NCBI GenBank assembly: GCA_024138015.1
Contig: JAMXBB010000010.1
Coordinates: forward strand, 54,476,351 to 54,540,350
Direction of reading: 5' to 3'
Length of the DNA stretch: 64,000 nt
From: Lumnitzera littorea
Lineage: Eukaryota; Streptophyta; Magnoliopsida; Myrtales; Combretaceae
Shown piece by piece: positions 1 through 12,579 of the stretch. Every line of letters begins with the position of its first letter. Within the stretch, counting starts at the first letter, position 1. A model generated the notes under the pieces. The model saw nothing but the letters and a program-made list of their open reading frames with translations. It searched no databases and had not been told where the DNA came from. The position numbers and the translations under genes are program-made.

Positions 1-1247
1 AAGAGAAGGACCCCTTATGCAGGGGTCTCATCTTCAACACTCGATACATGAAATTCTTGAGGGTTGGTGTAAGGCTTGGAGTATATTGACCTCAGCCTTG
101 TTACTTGGCTGTTTGGCTTTGACACATGAGTGATCGGCGATGGTACAAGGATCAAAATAGAGCAGGGCATATCTGAGTTAGGTTCTCAAGGAGTTTGGCC
201 ACTATTCTCCTATATATTGTGTTTTGTCCTTAGTAGGTTGAAGATAGAGAATTCTTCTAGCGAGAGATTGAAGACCTTGGAGGTACACACGAGTAAGATG
301 GCTAAAGGTCAACAATCTATCAAGTGTGGACATGTTATGATTTACGAATCCTTTAATTTTATCAACTTTTCTTTGTAAATCTAGGTCCAGCTTTTATAAA
401 TAGGTATTTAGACCTGAGTTTGTGGAGAGAGCCCCTTTAAGCATATTCAATAGGTTAAAATTACAAGGGTTCTTTTGCTTGTCATCTTTTCTTTTATTGT
501 TATCATGTCTTTATTTTAGAATTTCTTAGTCAATTGTTATTGAACCTTATGTACTATTGTAACTTTTATTAGTTCTATTAATATTGAAATTCAATGTATG
601 ATATTTGTATTGTGATCTAATTGTATTATGTTTATTTCATATTTAATTCAATATACCAATGATTGAATTATTGCTCGACTAATTGGTAAAATTAGATAAA
701 ATTGGCTAACTAAAATATTTAGTAGTTCAGTTTTTTTAGATTAGGGCAACATAATAGTAGGATTAAAGGGTTTCATGCAACTCTGTAATACTTTATTCCA
801 GAAACGATTTAGGTAGATTGGTCTCAAGATTAGCAATTAGCTAAAGACACGAGTCTAGTTAGCTCATAATAGGAATCATTAGAGTCTAATATTGTGGTTG
901 AGATTAAATAAGTCAGTTAGAAGTAGATAGAAAATAACGATAAGATTTATTAAGGAACATGTTTTCTCCTTTATTTTAATTGTTCTTACTTCTGTTTACT
1001 TTCCATTTATGCTTATTTTTGTTATTTTAATTACTCTATTCTCGTAACCTTTAGTTTATCATCTTTAATTATTCAATTATAACTTTTATTGTAAAAGTTA
1101 GGTAATAGGAATATTTTAAGGATACTATTATTAATTAATTAGATATTACTCCCGTATATGGTTCTTTATGGGATCGACACTCGGACTTAATCTAAATTAA
1201 TACTATAACTCACTATGTAACTTGCATATGCTAAGCTCCACATATCA
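1..1247 (+). repeat. LTR L1 (right part of a Ty3/gypsy LTR, plus orientation)
   Basis: This is an LTR whose left end may lie outside the window. From about 330 to 1100 it matches, in inverse orientation, the LTR at 59428-60752: both share the stretch around TAGTAGTTCAG/TTTAGTAGTTTGG, the tract around 430 (AGAGAGCCCCTTTA) and the same order of AT-rich blocks. It ends in CATATCA at 1241-1247. The sequence just after it is gag code of element J, not a PBS, so this is a solo LTR or the 3' LTR of an element lying to the left. The 130-378 open frame has no recognisable domain and is probably chance. Confidence 0.65.
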
Positions 1248-1255
1248 TCGGGCCA

Positions 1256-2160
1256 AAACATTCAAAGACACTTTGGAAATAGTAGGATACTATTAAGAGG
1301 CACATAAGTATATTGAGGAAATTGAGCAACAATTGAATGTAACATTGAAGATATCTTCATCCTTAACACCATCTCCTGTAAGTGTTGAAAAACTTGTTGA
1401 TGTTGACAAGGTGAATGAGCCTCATGTTGGAAACATTGTAATAGCTGGAGGCACCACCATGATGGAGTGTCAAGCAACTGCAAGAGCCATTCGGTTAGAA
1501 TTCCCTACAATCATAAGAAAAGACTTACAAGCATAGATATATAAGGTAGCATTATACTTTCATATTGATGAGTCTCCTTTACATCTTAAGGTAGAAATTG
1601 CATCTCTATACTTAGAAGATAATGCTCTACAATGGTATAAACTTATGTACATGCTTAGAATTCTACTACTCTTATTACATGGGAAGAGTTCATTACAAAG
1701 TTGAGTGATAGATTTAGGGATAAAGGGTATTTTGATTGGTTGAATTGATTTAGTTAAAGTAGGAAGGAACTTTACAAGAATTTATGAAAACTTTTGAACA
1801 AATCATTACTTAAGTTCAACTACTTAAAGCTCATCAAATTAGCTTCTTCTTATGGGGACTTAGTCCTAAAATTTAGTACTCTATCCATATGTTTCAACTA
1901 AATTCTCTTTCTCAAGCTAATACCCTTGATCTTTTACAAGATGCCACTAATATAGCACTTCACTCTACCTTCACCAAACCTAAACATAGTAACTTTAATC
2001 CCTCTAATAGCTAAATTCCATTTCTTTCTTAGCCTTACTTACATACCTTAACCAGACTTAAATATTGTAATAGCTAATGGACTATCGACCACTAGCCCTC
2101 TTACTTACACGTAACTTCAAGGCGTTCAGTCTCTCACCAAAGGGATTCTCTCTCATCAGC
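1256..2160 (+). pseudogene. Element J: gag, broken (Ty3/gypsy)
   Basis: This is decayed gag of the outermost retrotransposon, J. An open stretch at 1333-1536 leads, after a stop, into a typical retrotransposon_gag segment near 1540-1640 with the signature LEDNALQWYKLM (families show A..WY). A LQEF-type segment follows near 1770-1800, then a proline/serine-rich tail near 1950-2010. The N-terminus is missing because LTR L1 abuts it. Several stops and frameshifts are present. The gag would form the virus-like particle; here it is dead. J continues at 3061, 4849, 9355 and, far away, 62465. Confidence 0.7.
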
Positions 2161-3060
2161 TTGCTAAGGATGAGACATAGTACATAGAAGAATGGTAGGT
2201 GAACTCCTTAAGGACTTAGCTTGGATACACCTTACTTTATTTTAATCCTTGTGTTGTTGTCAACTCCTTATTTGCTATGGTTAACCTGCCAAGTGCTAAG
2301 GCTATGGTCCATACACATTAAGCCTTGCTCCAGCTACTCCGACCCTCATGTGCCAAGGCTGACTTGCTGAGTGTCAAGGTTGAGTCTCTTTTACACCAAA
2401 TCCTTCTCTTTCGATCTACCATACAGTGGCATCTCTCATTCGTCTCGGTAACTCTTGATACTACCCATCTACAGCTGTTGCATCATGAACCCTACTCAGC
2501 TGCTGTGCCTAAAGATTCCCTAGTACAAACCCATTAATGAGCTACCACTTGTCCATCACTTTTTTTGACATTGTACTATTATTCCTTTACATCATTTGTC
2601 CTATTTACCCCTTACGTACATACTAGGAATCCCTTTCTTCTTTATTCTTTTTGTAATTTTCCTTATTTGTAATGTTGCTCCAAGGACTTACTATAAATAG
2701 TCCATTTTCATTGTAGTTGAAATATCTTACATTTCTCTCAAATATTAAATACACTTGTTCTTATGAGACATTCCTCTCCAAGTACAATCTCCTTATACTC
2801 TTATCTAATCTCATTAAGTAGCTCAAGATTAGTGTTGGGTAGATCTTGATATTAGCTTATGCATCATACTAAGCGAAGTGTTGAGTTGTATTGTGTTCGT
2901 TGGTGAATCACATCCTCTAAGTAGCTTCACGTAATCTATTGTGCTTTTTAGCTTCCTTACTTCATTTTCTTCGTTATTATGAAGGACTCATTGGGTTCCC
3001 TTTCCTTATGGTAAGTCCTAGTGATTACTAAGCTCCTACGTACATCAATAACATACCTTT
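2161..3060 (+). mobile_element. Insertion T2 in J gag: LTR-like sequence
   Basis: This non-coding block separates the J gag core from its zinc knuckle. It carries a TATA box at 2691-2700 (CTATAAATAG) followed by a promoter-proximal tract with a leader-like region, resembling the layout of the K and Q LTRs. It is probably a solo LTR, but I could not define its TG/CA ends or a TSD, so the limits are approximate. The open frame at 2325-2537 inside it shows no domain. Confidence 0.4.
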
Positions 3061-4105
3061 GAACCGTACCCATTTAGGCCTTACTCTTAACCACAACTTA
3101 TTTAGCCTCTTAGCTCCAACTTCACAACATTCTCTACCCATAAAAAAGTAAAATCAACCACAAAAGCCACTAAATGGACCTTTTCGATAGATGACACCTG
3201 CTAAATTTGAGAAGAAAATGAGCAAATGAATATGTTTTTAGTGTAATGAGGCATACATACTTGGCAATCATTGTGAACAAAAGAAACATAATACTATTGT
3301 TCTTGTTCCTTTCGATAATAAGGATGGGGAAGTAGAGGGAGGTGTCAAAGATGTATAACTTAAGCATGAGCTAGCAAAATTAACATTGCTCTCTTAATGG
3401 AGATGGAGGTGATAAGTGTGTATCGAACATGTATTTGACTAGATTTTTAAGAAAAGAAAAATTGGTACATTAGTCAATATGAGAAGTTCTATGAATTTCA
3501 TTGATGCTAAGTTAGTAAAGGGGTTGCATTGTGAGTTAAAGGTAGTTAAACTATTGAAAGTCACTATTGCTAATGATAGTCAGCTATTCAGCACACATTT
3601 AATATCAAATTTTTGTTGGGTGATAAAAGGTTATGAGTATAAAATAGATGTCTATATCCAACCATTGGAAAATAACGAATAGATTTTGGGCTTGCCTTAG
3701 TTATTTAGTTAGTTCAGGTACCATCAACTGGAACTTTCAAACATTAATTATGAAATTTTGGTTCGTTGGGTTGCAATATGTGTTGCAAGGACAAGTTTGA
3801 CTGAGCTAAGATGTTTTAATGGAAGACAACTTTCAAAAGTTTTAAAATGCCTCAGTAACATAAGCCATTCTGTGCTAGTTTATTAGTGCTAAGTTGGAGG
3901 AGGAAGTTAACAAAGGAAAGCAGCTAGTTCCACATCCTGACTTACTGGATTTGCTTAAAGAATTTTACGAATTATTTGAAGAGCCGAAGGGAATGCATCC
4001 TAAGTGACTTCATGATCATCAAATCAATCTAGAGTTAGGAGCTAGGCAAGTTGATATGAATTGATGGGAAGGGAACATATAACGTCCGGTATCACTCGAA
4101 TCAAG
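3061..4105 (+). pseudogene. Element J: zinc knuckle, aspartic protease and start of RT linker, broken
   Basis: A proline/lysine-rich stretch leads to a degenerate CCHC zinc knuckle at about 3220-3275 (C-F-x-C-N-E ... G-N-H-C). The aspartic protease (RVP_2 type) follows at 3479-3700: it contains MNFIDAKLVK, where families have a (S/T)xNFIxxxLxxxL block next to the active site, and then IDVYIQPLE before a broken ILGLP flap region. The catalytic D-S/T-G is not intact. After that, LLKEFYELFEEPKG (3950-3995) and NVR (about 4081) are the usual linker just upstream of reverse transcriptase. Stops interrupt every part. Confidence 0.75.
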
Positions 4106-4848
4106 TGTAGGTCCAAACTACAAGATGACTCGAAAAGTAAATGGAAGTTGATGGTTTAGCAGTCCCGTACATTAATTTTACAGATATAACACACTGTAAG
4201 ACCACATGCAAACCTAAGCTAATACCCGATATGATACATAAACACTAAACCTAGGGTTACTCGCCACAATCTTTGCTAAAGAGATTGATTTGGAAGAGAA
4301 GGGCTTTCCAAGAGAAAAGACTTAATGGTTTATCATTAATGTTGCAAATCTATCTAAAATCCTATACATTTTCCCTATTTATACATAATGGCAAAGTTAT
4401 AAATAAAATGACTAAAAAGATGCCTTATTGGAGTTCTTGTAAATACAAGATAAGACGTGAGGGTAATTTAGGAAAAATACAATAAATAGGAGGTCTAAAT
4501 AACATAAGCAAAAATAATTAATCAAATGACATATCCAAGTGAAGAGCTGATGAGTTATTAGAGACTTTGCAAACCTGATTTGGGCAAACTTGAAATTCTA
4601 GCCAACTGGAAGAGCAAACCAGTTAAGCAGATTAGACCTAGTAGAGCAGAGTAGACCTGGTTGAGTAAAGCAGACCTAATAAAGTAGAGTAGGTCTTCCA
4701 ACATTGATAGAGCTCATAAATGAGTCTTCTATACATGAGGAGCTCACGAATAGGTCTCTAATATGGCCCAAAACTTACTAATTAGTTAGTGTGGTCCCTT
4801 GTACCATATCACCAATTGACCTTTAGCCTTTAGATACTTTACCTGACA
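4106..4848. mobile_element. Insertion T between J protease and RT
   Basis: The J frame breaks after the NVR..HSNQ linker at about 4105 and resumes at 4855 with KEML and then GIIRLRRS, so about 740 bases are foreign. The insert begins TGTAGGTCC and ends ACCTGACA, compatible with a short LTR, and includes an AT-rich TATA-like tract near 4379-4387. I found no convincing TSD (TCAAG versus AAAAT), so limits are tentative. The open frame at 4273-4485 has no recognisable domain. Confidence 0.45.
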
Positions 4849-5428
4849 AAAATTAGTCCTTGAGTAAGGAAATGTTAAGGTAAGGAATTATCAGGTTAAG
4901 AAGGAGTTTGTTTACTTCTCTAGTGGTGTTGGTTAAAAAGAATGATAAATTTTGGTGTATATGTATGGACTATAGGGAATTAACCACCAAACAATAAAGG
5001 AGAAATTTCCTATTCCTATTGTAGAAGACCTTTTAGATGAGCCAGTGTCTAGTGTGTTTAGTAAGCTTAACTTACAATCCAGTTACCACCAAATTTGGAT
5101 GCATGTAGCTAATGTATTTAAGACAATGTTCAAAACTCATATGGCTATTACGTATTTTTAGTTATGTTTTTTTGGGCTAACTAATGCTCTTTGTACTTTT
5201 CAAAGTTTGATGAATGACATATTTAGGCTACACTTGAGAAAATTTATGTTGGCATTTTCCGATGACATTTTAATCTATAATAAGGACAATAGAAACATAA
5301 TGGTCATTTGCTATAGGTACTTGAGATTTTGCAAAAACAACACTTTACTTAAAGAGGAGCAAATGTGTTTTTAGGAGTTCTTATGTGGAATACTTAGGAC
5401 ATGTCATTTCTAAAGAGGGAGTAGCTAC
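4849..5428 (+). pseudogene. Element J: reverse transcriptase palm/fingers, broken
   Basis: This is Ty3/gypsy reverse transcriptase. The frame shows VVLVKKNDKFWCICMDYREL (4922-4980; families V.LVKK.DG.WR.C.DYR.LN) and the catalytic block FSDDILIY near 5255-5280, where FxDD keeps both metal-binding aspartates. It then reads VEYLGHVISKEGVAT up to the breakpoint. Stops and at least two frameshifts are present. Solo LTR E1 interrupts the gene at 5428; the next codons (NPKKIEAIVSW) are found at 9359 on. Confidence 0.85.
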
Positions 5429-6893
5429 TGTAAACTCTGCAAATTTAGCCTTCTAAGTATAGAATTGAACTTGATACTATAGATAATTTCCTTAAGTTAA
5501 CAAAGTTGATAAATTTAAAACCAATTAAAATTTTAAATTCAAAACTTAAAACAAATATGAAAAACTCTAATTTATTAATTGAAACTTTAATCGCATAACA
5601 AAATCTTAAACTCTGTATACGCGTAAATATTAAGGATTGAACTTAAGTTTGATAAAAACCTTAAAACTATAACCCTAAGCATATAAAATATACAAATTTA
5701 CCCTAAAAGTAATAAAACCCTAAGTGAATACAATTACCGACTAACAAGCATAATCGCATAAAATCGCTAATGAATAAATTGAGATAACTTTTAAATGTTC
5801 GTAAATATAAAAAGTAACAACTTAACTAACCAAATTAATAAAATTATGAATATTATTTTGTGATTATTTATACTTTCATAATTATAGATATACATGATAA
5901 TTTTGTATTGGTTTAATTATTTTGATTAAATTTTATCATATATCTTATATTTGTGTACTGAGTGGTGTACATAAATTTTATAATTCATATTTTGTTCCAT
6001 AATTATATTATAAAATTATTTCAAATATTACTTAAAGTTAAACACAACTTGTTTGAAAAGTCAAACTAATATATTATAATTTATCATTTCCTTTTTCTTT
6101 TTCCCTTTTTCCTTTCTTTTGTTTGTCTTGTCTTCCATGTTGCTTTGACAATTTGGCTACCCTTTGTTGAGTATTATTTCCACATGTGATCAAAATGTAA
6201 ATTACGATGTAAGAGGATAAGATAAGGCTTAGGTCAAATCAACTTTTCTCCATATCTTATCTTCTTTTTCTTTTATTTCTTTTATTCTTCACTTTTAGCT
6301 GGTAGCATGTGTAAATTGCACATCCATTTATCATTTTCTTTTACTTTTACCTTACAAGAGACAAGATAAAACACACACACATTTTCTCTCCCTTCTAACC
6401 ATCCCCTTTCCTTTTCTTTTAGTCCCATTCTTCTTTGTATTTCTTTTCTTTAAACCACCAATTACCAACTTCTTTTATAACATATTTCAATAGTATTTTA
6501 CATCAATTCTAAGAGATGAAAAAGGAGTTCTTGATTTACAATTTTCCAAGACATCAACAAGGAGTAACTAGTTAGTATACATATTGTATTTGATTTTTTT
6601 GTAATACCCTTTTGTTAAGTATATATATATTTTTTATGTTGTATATGTATTTTGTAGTATTATGTATTTTAAGGATGAGAAGAGATTATATGTATTGTAA
6701 TAATCTTGTAAAAGTACTCCATGTACACATTTGGAAGTTATATGTATGGTGTTCATTCCATTATTATTATTATTATACATATACATAGGTATGTGTCTGA
6801 ATATATACATATATATATATCTGTGTGTGTGTGTGTGTACATGTGCTCTATTTACAAAGTTGTACATATGTATGGTGTATGAAGAAGTGTAAG

Positions 6894-6932
<39 letters not shown>

Positions 6933-9354
6933 TATGAATAACTATGTATATGTATGATACATATCAATATATAGTTATATAGTATGTGTATATATATAGT
7001 ACTTAGTATATTTAAGTTATTATACATATATGTTAGATATATTATAAAGTTATACATGTACATATGTATAAATAAGGCAAGAGAACATAAGTATAAAGGT
7101 GTACGTATAAGTATAAAAATACGTATACTAGTAGTATATATAAGTATAAGTATAAGTATATGTATATGTGCCTAAATAGTATAAGTACATATATACTAAA
7201 ATACTAGATCCCTAAATAAAGTAATATAATATATATATATACATACATACCATAAGCATTAAAGAGAGAAAATAGATTAATTTTCAAAATTTAGAAAATT
7301 ATAATAATAGATAAATAAGTAAAATATTTTTGGATATCATGAAAAATTGGAAAAAAAAAATATGAAAAATGACACGTGGAACATTTAGGGGCTCCCACAT
7401 CAGCACCTTGTACCTATAATTAAATTCTTAAATAATAATAATAAAAAATAATTAACTAATTAGGAAATTACAATAGTAGTAAAAAGTAAATTAAATAAGT
7501 AGTTAACTTGAAAACAGTAAAATATGAAATTAATTATAAAATAGGCTTAAAAATAAGAAAATTTCAAAAATATAGAATTTGGAAGCTTATTAAATCATAA
7601 GTCCATAAAGAAAAGCTTTAATTAATAATTTAAAAATATTTAAGTTAAAATAATAGAATTTGTAACATTTTATAGGTCATAATAAAAAATGCAGGTTACA
7701 ATGTCCAAAATGGATCCAATTACGTGAAAGTACATCCGAAAACGATAAAAATCGACTATAAGTTTATAAAAATCGGAGTTAAAATAAAAAAGTTATATAC
7801 GATTGAAAATTTAAGATAAATAGAGAAAAATAGGTAAAAAATTTAAGTTAAACTATGTTTATACTATACTTGGGTTATAGTGGAAAACTAGGCAAATAAT
7901 GATAGATATTTAGTTAACTAGGGAACCTAGTTTTTTAGAATACTTACAGGTTTTATTTGGGTTATAGTAGGAAACTAGGTAAACAATAATAGATATTTAG
8001 TTTATTGGGGAATCTAGTTTTTCAGAATACTTATAAGTTTTATTATCTTTTAGGTACCTGATTATCAAGTTCTAGAAATCCAAAAGGCTTGAAGAGTAGG
8101 CATTAACCCATATGAGGGAGTTTTGATGATTTGCTATTTACTTGCTATTTGATGTTTGTATGCTGCTTGTTGGTTGATACAAATTGTTTGTTAAATGATT
8201 AGATGCTTTGTGTGCTATCATCTATGTGGTTATCTTCTTAAATTGTTAAACATAAATATTTGACCAAAATAACCGGTTATATTTGTCCTATGTTTATGAC
8301 TTAAGTGGTATACTGATGGATAGTGCTAGCTTTGCAGATTTTTTAGAAAAGTATTTTTGGAAAACATTTTTCCAAACTAAAATATATTTTTATGCGATTT
8401 CTATGAAGACTTGTAGTGGCTATGAATGATATTTTTATCTTTGACGCAAAGCTTACTTAGTAGATCCAATTGATTGCAAGAGGACTCATGTATTTATGAT
8501 CATGGGGCCTTAGATATGTTTTGATATTGAGATGACTTGCTTTATGTGCCTGAAGGGCCTTGATATGTTCGGTGGATGGCCCTAGTTGGGGTCTACCGGT
8601 TTGGATTGATATTTCTTTCTTAGCTAGGGTAATAGTTGAGTGTCGTTTGGAGGGATAGTACCCCCAAGCAACCTCATGAAATTAAGGTGAGGTGTTTCAT
8701 GTGGTTAAGTATGGAAGATAATCGACGTGTAGATAACGTAAATATATACCTTTCATAGTTTTAAACTCCTATGGATGTGTTGCTTGCTTTTACTGTATAT
8801 ACATTCATTTCATGTATAGATAGATTGCATGAGTGCTAATAATATTTGATAACTTGCTTGGGTAGTAGTAGTAGTGAGGAATGAACTCACTAAGCTGTGG
8901 TTTGCTTATTTCTCTATAGTTTCTTTTGCAGGTTCATTTAAGATAAGACCAAGATGAATTTAGAGCATCGAGTGCAAATGGAAGGTAAGTTCGATATTGT
9001 TTAGGTTAATTGAGGAATGTATAGCTGATATAGAAACATTTTGTGTAGAAAATAGTTATATATTAGAATTATGAACAATTTAGTATTTCTTATAATTTAT
9101 GAATTTGAATCACTTTAGCTTATTATTTGGTAGGAGATATTAATTCTCTGTAGTTTTGAGGGACTATGGAATATTGGATATCCATAGTTATTTGTATATT
9201 ACAATAAGTTAATAAACTAATAATTGGAAACCTTAGTGATGAATTAATTAGAGTCTTGTAATTTCTGACTTATAAGGCGATTTTGGTATTGTAAGTGCAC
9301 AAGTGATATGAAAATTTTAAACAATCCTACTAGACCCTTCTTAGGGTCATGGCA
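5429..9354 (+). mobile_element. E1: solo LTR of the E family, 3.9 kb
   Basis: It starts TGTAAACTCTG and ends GGGTCATGGCA, flanked by GCTAC (5424-5428) and ACTAC (9355-9359), a TSD with one later change. Removing it rejoins the J RT frame. The first about 170 bases and the last about 220 bases align with the ends of E2 (31638-36691), including the AAGGCGATTTT block at about 9276. No PBS, gag or pol is inside and there is no second LTR start, so it is best read as a solo LTR left by LTR-LTR recombination. It includes a microsatellite zone. Termini of the GGGTCGTGACA kind are known from long Tekay/Del chromovirus LTRs; that assignment is inference. Confidence 0.8.
6600..7260. repeat. AT/TG microsatellite cluster
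   Basis: Several simple repeats lie inside E1: (TTA)n near 6762-6775, (AT)n and (GT)n near 6809-6838, (TA)n then (TG)n at 6894-6932, a TATAAG-type repeat near 7137-7170, and (AT)n at 7230-7240. The open frames here (6634-6867 minus, 6984-7175 plus) are by-products of the repeats. Confidence 0.9.
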
Positions 9355-9655
9355 ACTACCAATCCTAAAAAGATTGAAGCAATAGTATCATGGTCGGTTC
9401 CAAGAACATTGAAAAAGATTAGAGGGTTCTTAGGCTTAGTAGGTTACTACTAAAGGTTTATTAAGGGATATGGGAATACGAGTAAGCCTTTAATAGAATT
9501 ATTGAGGAAGGATCAATTTCGTTGGAATCTTAATGCACATGATGCTTTTGAAAGGCTTAAAGAAGCAGTCACTAATGTTCTTATGCCTAGCTTGCTAGAT
9601 TACAATTGGTCATATATTATATAAACTAATGCTATCAATAAGGCTTGGTGGCTAT
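9355..9655 (+). pseudogene. Element J: end of RT and start of RNase H, broken
   Basis: This is the continuation of J after E1. It reads NPKKIEAIVSW, then IRGFLGLVGYY and FIKGYG (the conserved GFLGL.GYYRRFI.GY block joining RT to RNase H), then KPLIELLRKDQFRW and a degraded TDAS-like start of RNase H at about 9625. K (9656-62464) breaks the frame here. The missing RNase H codons, starting AVLLHDH, are found at 62465 on, 52.8 kb away. Confidence 0.85.
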
Positions 9656-9676
9656 TAATAGGAATCAGTCTTTAGG

Positions 9677-11783
9677 TGTAAACCCCTAAAATTATCAACC
9701 TAGCTTTTGAAATAGACTCAACTATATTAGACAATTTAGGAGTTGATAAGGTTAATGAAAGTGAAAACCCTAAAAGAATTAATCAATCGCGTAAAGAACT
9801 TTTCTACTCTAAATGTTTCTAAATGCTAAAGATTTTATTTAAAAGTGATAGAAATCCTAAAAATGATTACCTTAAAGACATATGTGCACTAATCCAACAT
9901 GATATACCCTAAATAATACATGTACATATGACATAAGCATGAGGAAAGGCTTATGTAATCATATGATGAGGTAAGTGATGAGGTAAGCACATGATGACAT
10001 AAGCCATGACATAAGCAAGTGATGACATAAGTAATTACATAAGTAAAAGATGATGTAAGCAATGACATAAGCATAGGTTTAGAAAATGAGAAAAATAAGA
10101 AAAGTGTAGGTAATTAGGTACCTAAATTAGTAAATCCTAATATACCTTCTAAATTAGATTATACCTAATTCAGTACATGAATTAGTAATAGTAAAGTAAA
10201 ATCCTTTAATTATAAGAATTTAAGGAATAAAAGATATAAATATAAGTAATAAGAGTACTTAAGTGTTATAGCTAAAAATTTCTATAAATTTAGTTCATAA
10301 CGTAAAATAGGGGTCTTAACATCCAAAACGGATACTACCATGTGAATATACGTTCGAAAACGATGAAAAATGACTATAAATTCATAAATATCAGAAATAA
10401 AACGAAAAAGTTACATACGATTGATAATAAAGTCTCACCGGGTAAAAGTTGATAGTAATTTAAGTAGAATTAGGTAATTAGATGTTTAGAATTATTAGTT
10501 AATTCAAGTACTTACTAGCGTTATCAAATCGTAATGATCAGGTGACCCCGAGGTGAGCGAGGACCTTCCGATCGATTACTACGATTAGGGCGAGTTGCCA
10601 TGGCCGAGTGAGTATTTACCCTATGATTCCATACTTGATTGTGATTGTAGATAGTGGACTTAAATATTGTTGTTAATTGACTACTGTGTGGGGTTTGGGG
10701 AAATGCTTGTGTATGTAACTGTGTGTTACATTGTGAATTTACCTTAAGTACAGAAAATGCCTTGTTTATTGCATGGTAGTATAGAAAATGATTGTGTGTA
10801 CTATTGGATGGTCACAACATAATTTGAACTTAATTATACTCGACCTATAAAAGAAATTGGGACATGCATTAACATGCATAGCATGGATACTATTCCGGCC
10901 GTTACATCACACGGAGGTAAAGAGAGGCCATTCAGGGGTTGATATTATTAATTTATTTGGTTCTATATGGTGTACTCGTACAAAATGACCTTACCTTGGC
11001 TCGCGGGAACACTAGGCGTTGGAGACGCCAATTGCCTGGCTAAGGGTCGAGTCTAGAGGCCTCCATTTAGGGGTGAGTGTAGACTGCGGGGGCCCACTCA
11101 CAATTATACTAGAACTTGGGTTTTTCTAAAAATAAAAGAATTATTTGATATAAGTGTGGAACGTGGAGTTTCGTAGTAAAGTAAGTTCTAGTATAATACC
11201 CGGATCTGATTGGTACCATGTAAACTCCAACCCTGACTTCGGAGGGCGTTAAATCTAAGTTTTGTATACAAACTAGTTAATTATACGTATTGTTTGGAAT
11301 TCTGGTTGATCATTCATTCATATGCGTGAATATAATGTACTTATAACTTGCTTGTGGTGTGGCTGAAGGTTTTGCTCACTAAGCATAGGCTTACACCCCT
11401 TTAGACTTTTGTTATAGGATAGCCTGTTCGTAGAGGCAGGACGAGGGATGCCACAGGTTAGCTTGGGGACTTGGGCAAGAGCAAGCTGTTATATGTACTA
11501 AGAGAGAACAGTTTATGTAGACTCTTACCCATGTACTTTGTTTATCTTAGTATTATAGACTTAGACATACTTAATTGCTGTGTATTGTAAGCTTTATAAC
11601 TCAAATTTTATATAAATATGTTTGGGTGATGATATCATGTGAATCTGGATGTTCTTTGGAAACTAGTGGTTGTAGAGTCTTGTATATTGTGTGAAGAGTT
11701 CTTGGTTGGAAGGGTAATCAATCAGGGGTTCTTCGTACAGTATACGACGTCAGCCATGACTAGGCCGTCCTTAGTTCGTGACA
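9677..11783 (+). mobile_element. E3: short solo LTR of the E family, 2.1 kb
   Basis: It starts TGTAAACCCC and ends TTAGTTCGTGACA, inserted 21 bases into the K LTR. Flanks TTAGG (9672-9676) and CTACG (11784-11788) both differ by one base from CTAGG, the sequence of the intact K LTR at this point, so this is a decayed TSD. It shares with Z and E2 a conserved core near 10350-10420 (ACGAAAAAGTTACATACGAT) and the block at about 10540-10630 ending GGCCGAGTGAGTA. The open frames at 9889-10074 and 11639-11884 show no domain. Confidence 0.75.
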
Positions 11784-12028
11784 CTACGTCCTCTCATCTT
11801 TCCCAAGATAGAGGCCTAGCTCACATGGTCTACCATATCCTCACTTATTACCCAACTTTAGAAGAAATCAACCTGCTATGGTGAGCTAATCTAGCCATAC
11901 ATTCTAATTACCATGAGTTTCGCCTCATCACATAAGAGCAACTCTAGCCCGAGCTACCTGAAGAGCCCTGGCCTATTATATCATCCTGTCTTAGAGACCT
12001 CCTTACGTCTTAAGTGTAGAATTGTCAT

Positions 12029-12489
12029 TGTTGTTGGTGAATTTTGGAAGTTAGAAATGTGCATTGCAACCCACTCTGATTCCTAAGTTAGTAAGCAAGA
12101 ATGAGGAAGGTAAAGTGAATGGTTAAGGGTTATTAGAAGTCTCTTACAAAGTTTCTTTCTCATATTTATAAGAGACTATCATGTTTGAAGGAATAGTTAT
12201 TGGAATAACTATTGAGACATGTGAAAGTTTCTTATTAAACACCTTCCATGAAATATAGGGAGAGTAGGTAGTTATGTAATATAATTGTGCTTATGATAAT
12301 TGTTCATACCATGAACTTGAATTCAAATTAGGAACGAATCTATGTTACTCGATGGAATGCCAAAAATGTCAATTACTTGGCAAGATGCTGAGAGTGTAGA
12401 TTACTTGGCTTGTTGGGAGTCGAATGGACAAATAAGCAAAGTTATATCAATACTTATCAAATTGAGTGGACGAAAACTAACTATCAACA
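12029..12489 (-). repeat. M 3' LTR
   Basis: This 461-base LTR aligns with 18364-18862 over almost its whole length (shared blocks such as AAGCAAGAATGAGGAA and CCATGAACTTGAATTCAAAT). The 5' copy has about 40 extra bases near 18390-18450. Confidence 0.85.
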
Positions 12490-12506
12490 TTTGCCCCCAA
12501 ACTCCC
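12490..12506 (-). other. M polypurine tract
   Basis: Read on the minus strand, GGGAGTTTGGGGGCAAA directly abuts the TG of the M 3' LTR. This is the expected plus-strand priming site and fixes the orientation of M. The form is typical of Tat-lineage elements. Confidence 0.75.
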
Positions 12507-12579
12507 ATGTTTGAGAATTCAATAAAGAGAGTAATATATAATATACTAGATGTTGAGTAGGGAGCAGTTCTTTAGATGC

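Noticed and set aside
4140..4175. Apparent FSSPV motif in insertion T as J reverse transcriptase
   Set aside because: The true counterpart (FTSLVVLVKK) is found at 4910-4940 with matching context, so the earlier match is chance.
6634..7175. Tyr/Ile/His-rich open frames
   Set aside because: Products of AT/GT microsatellites.
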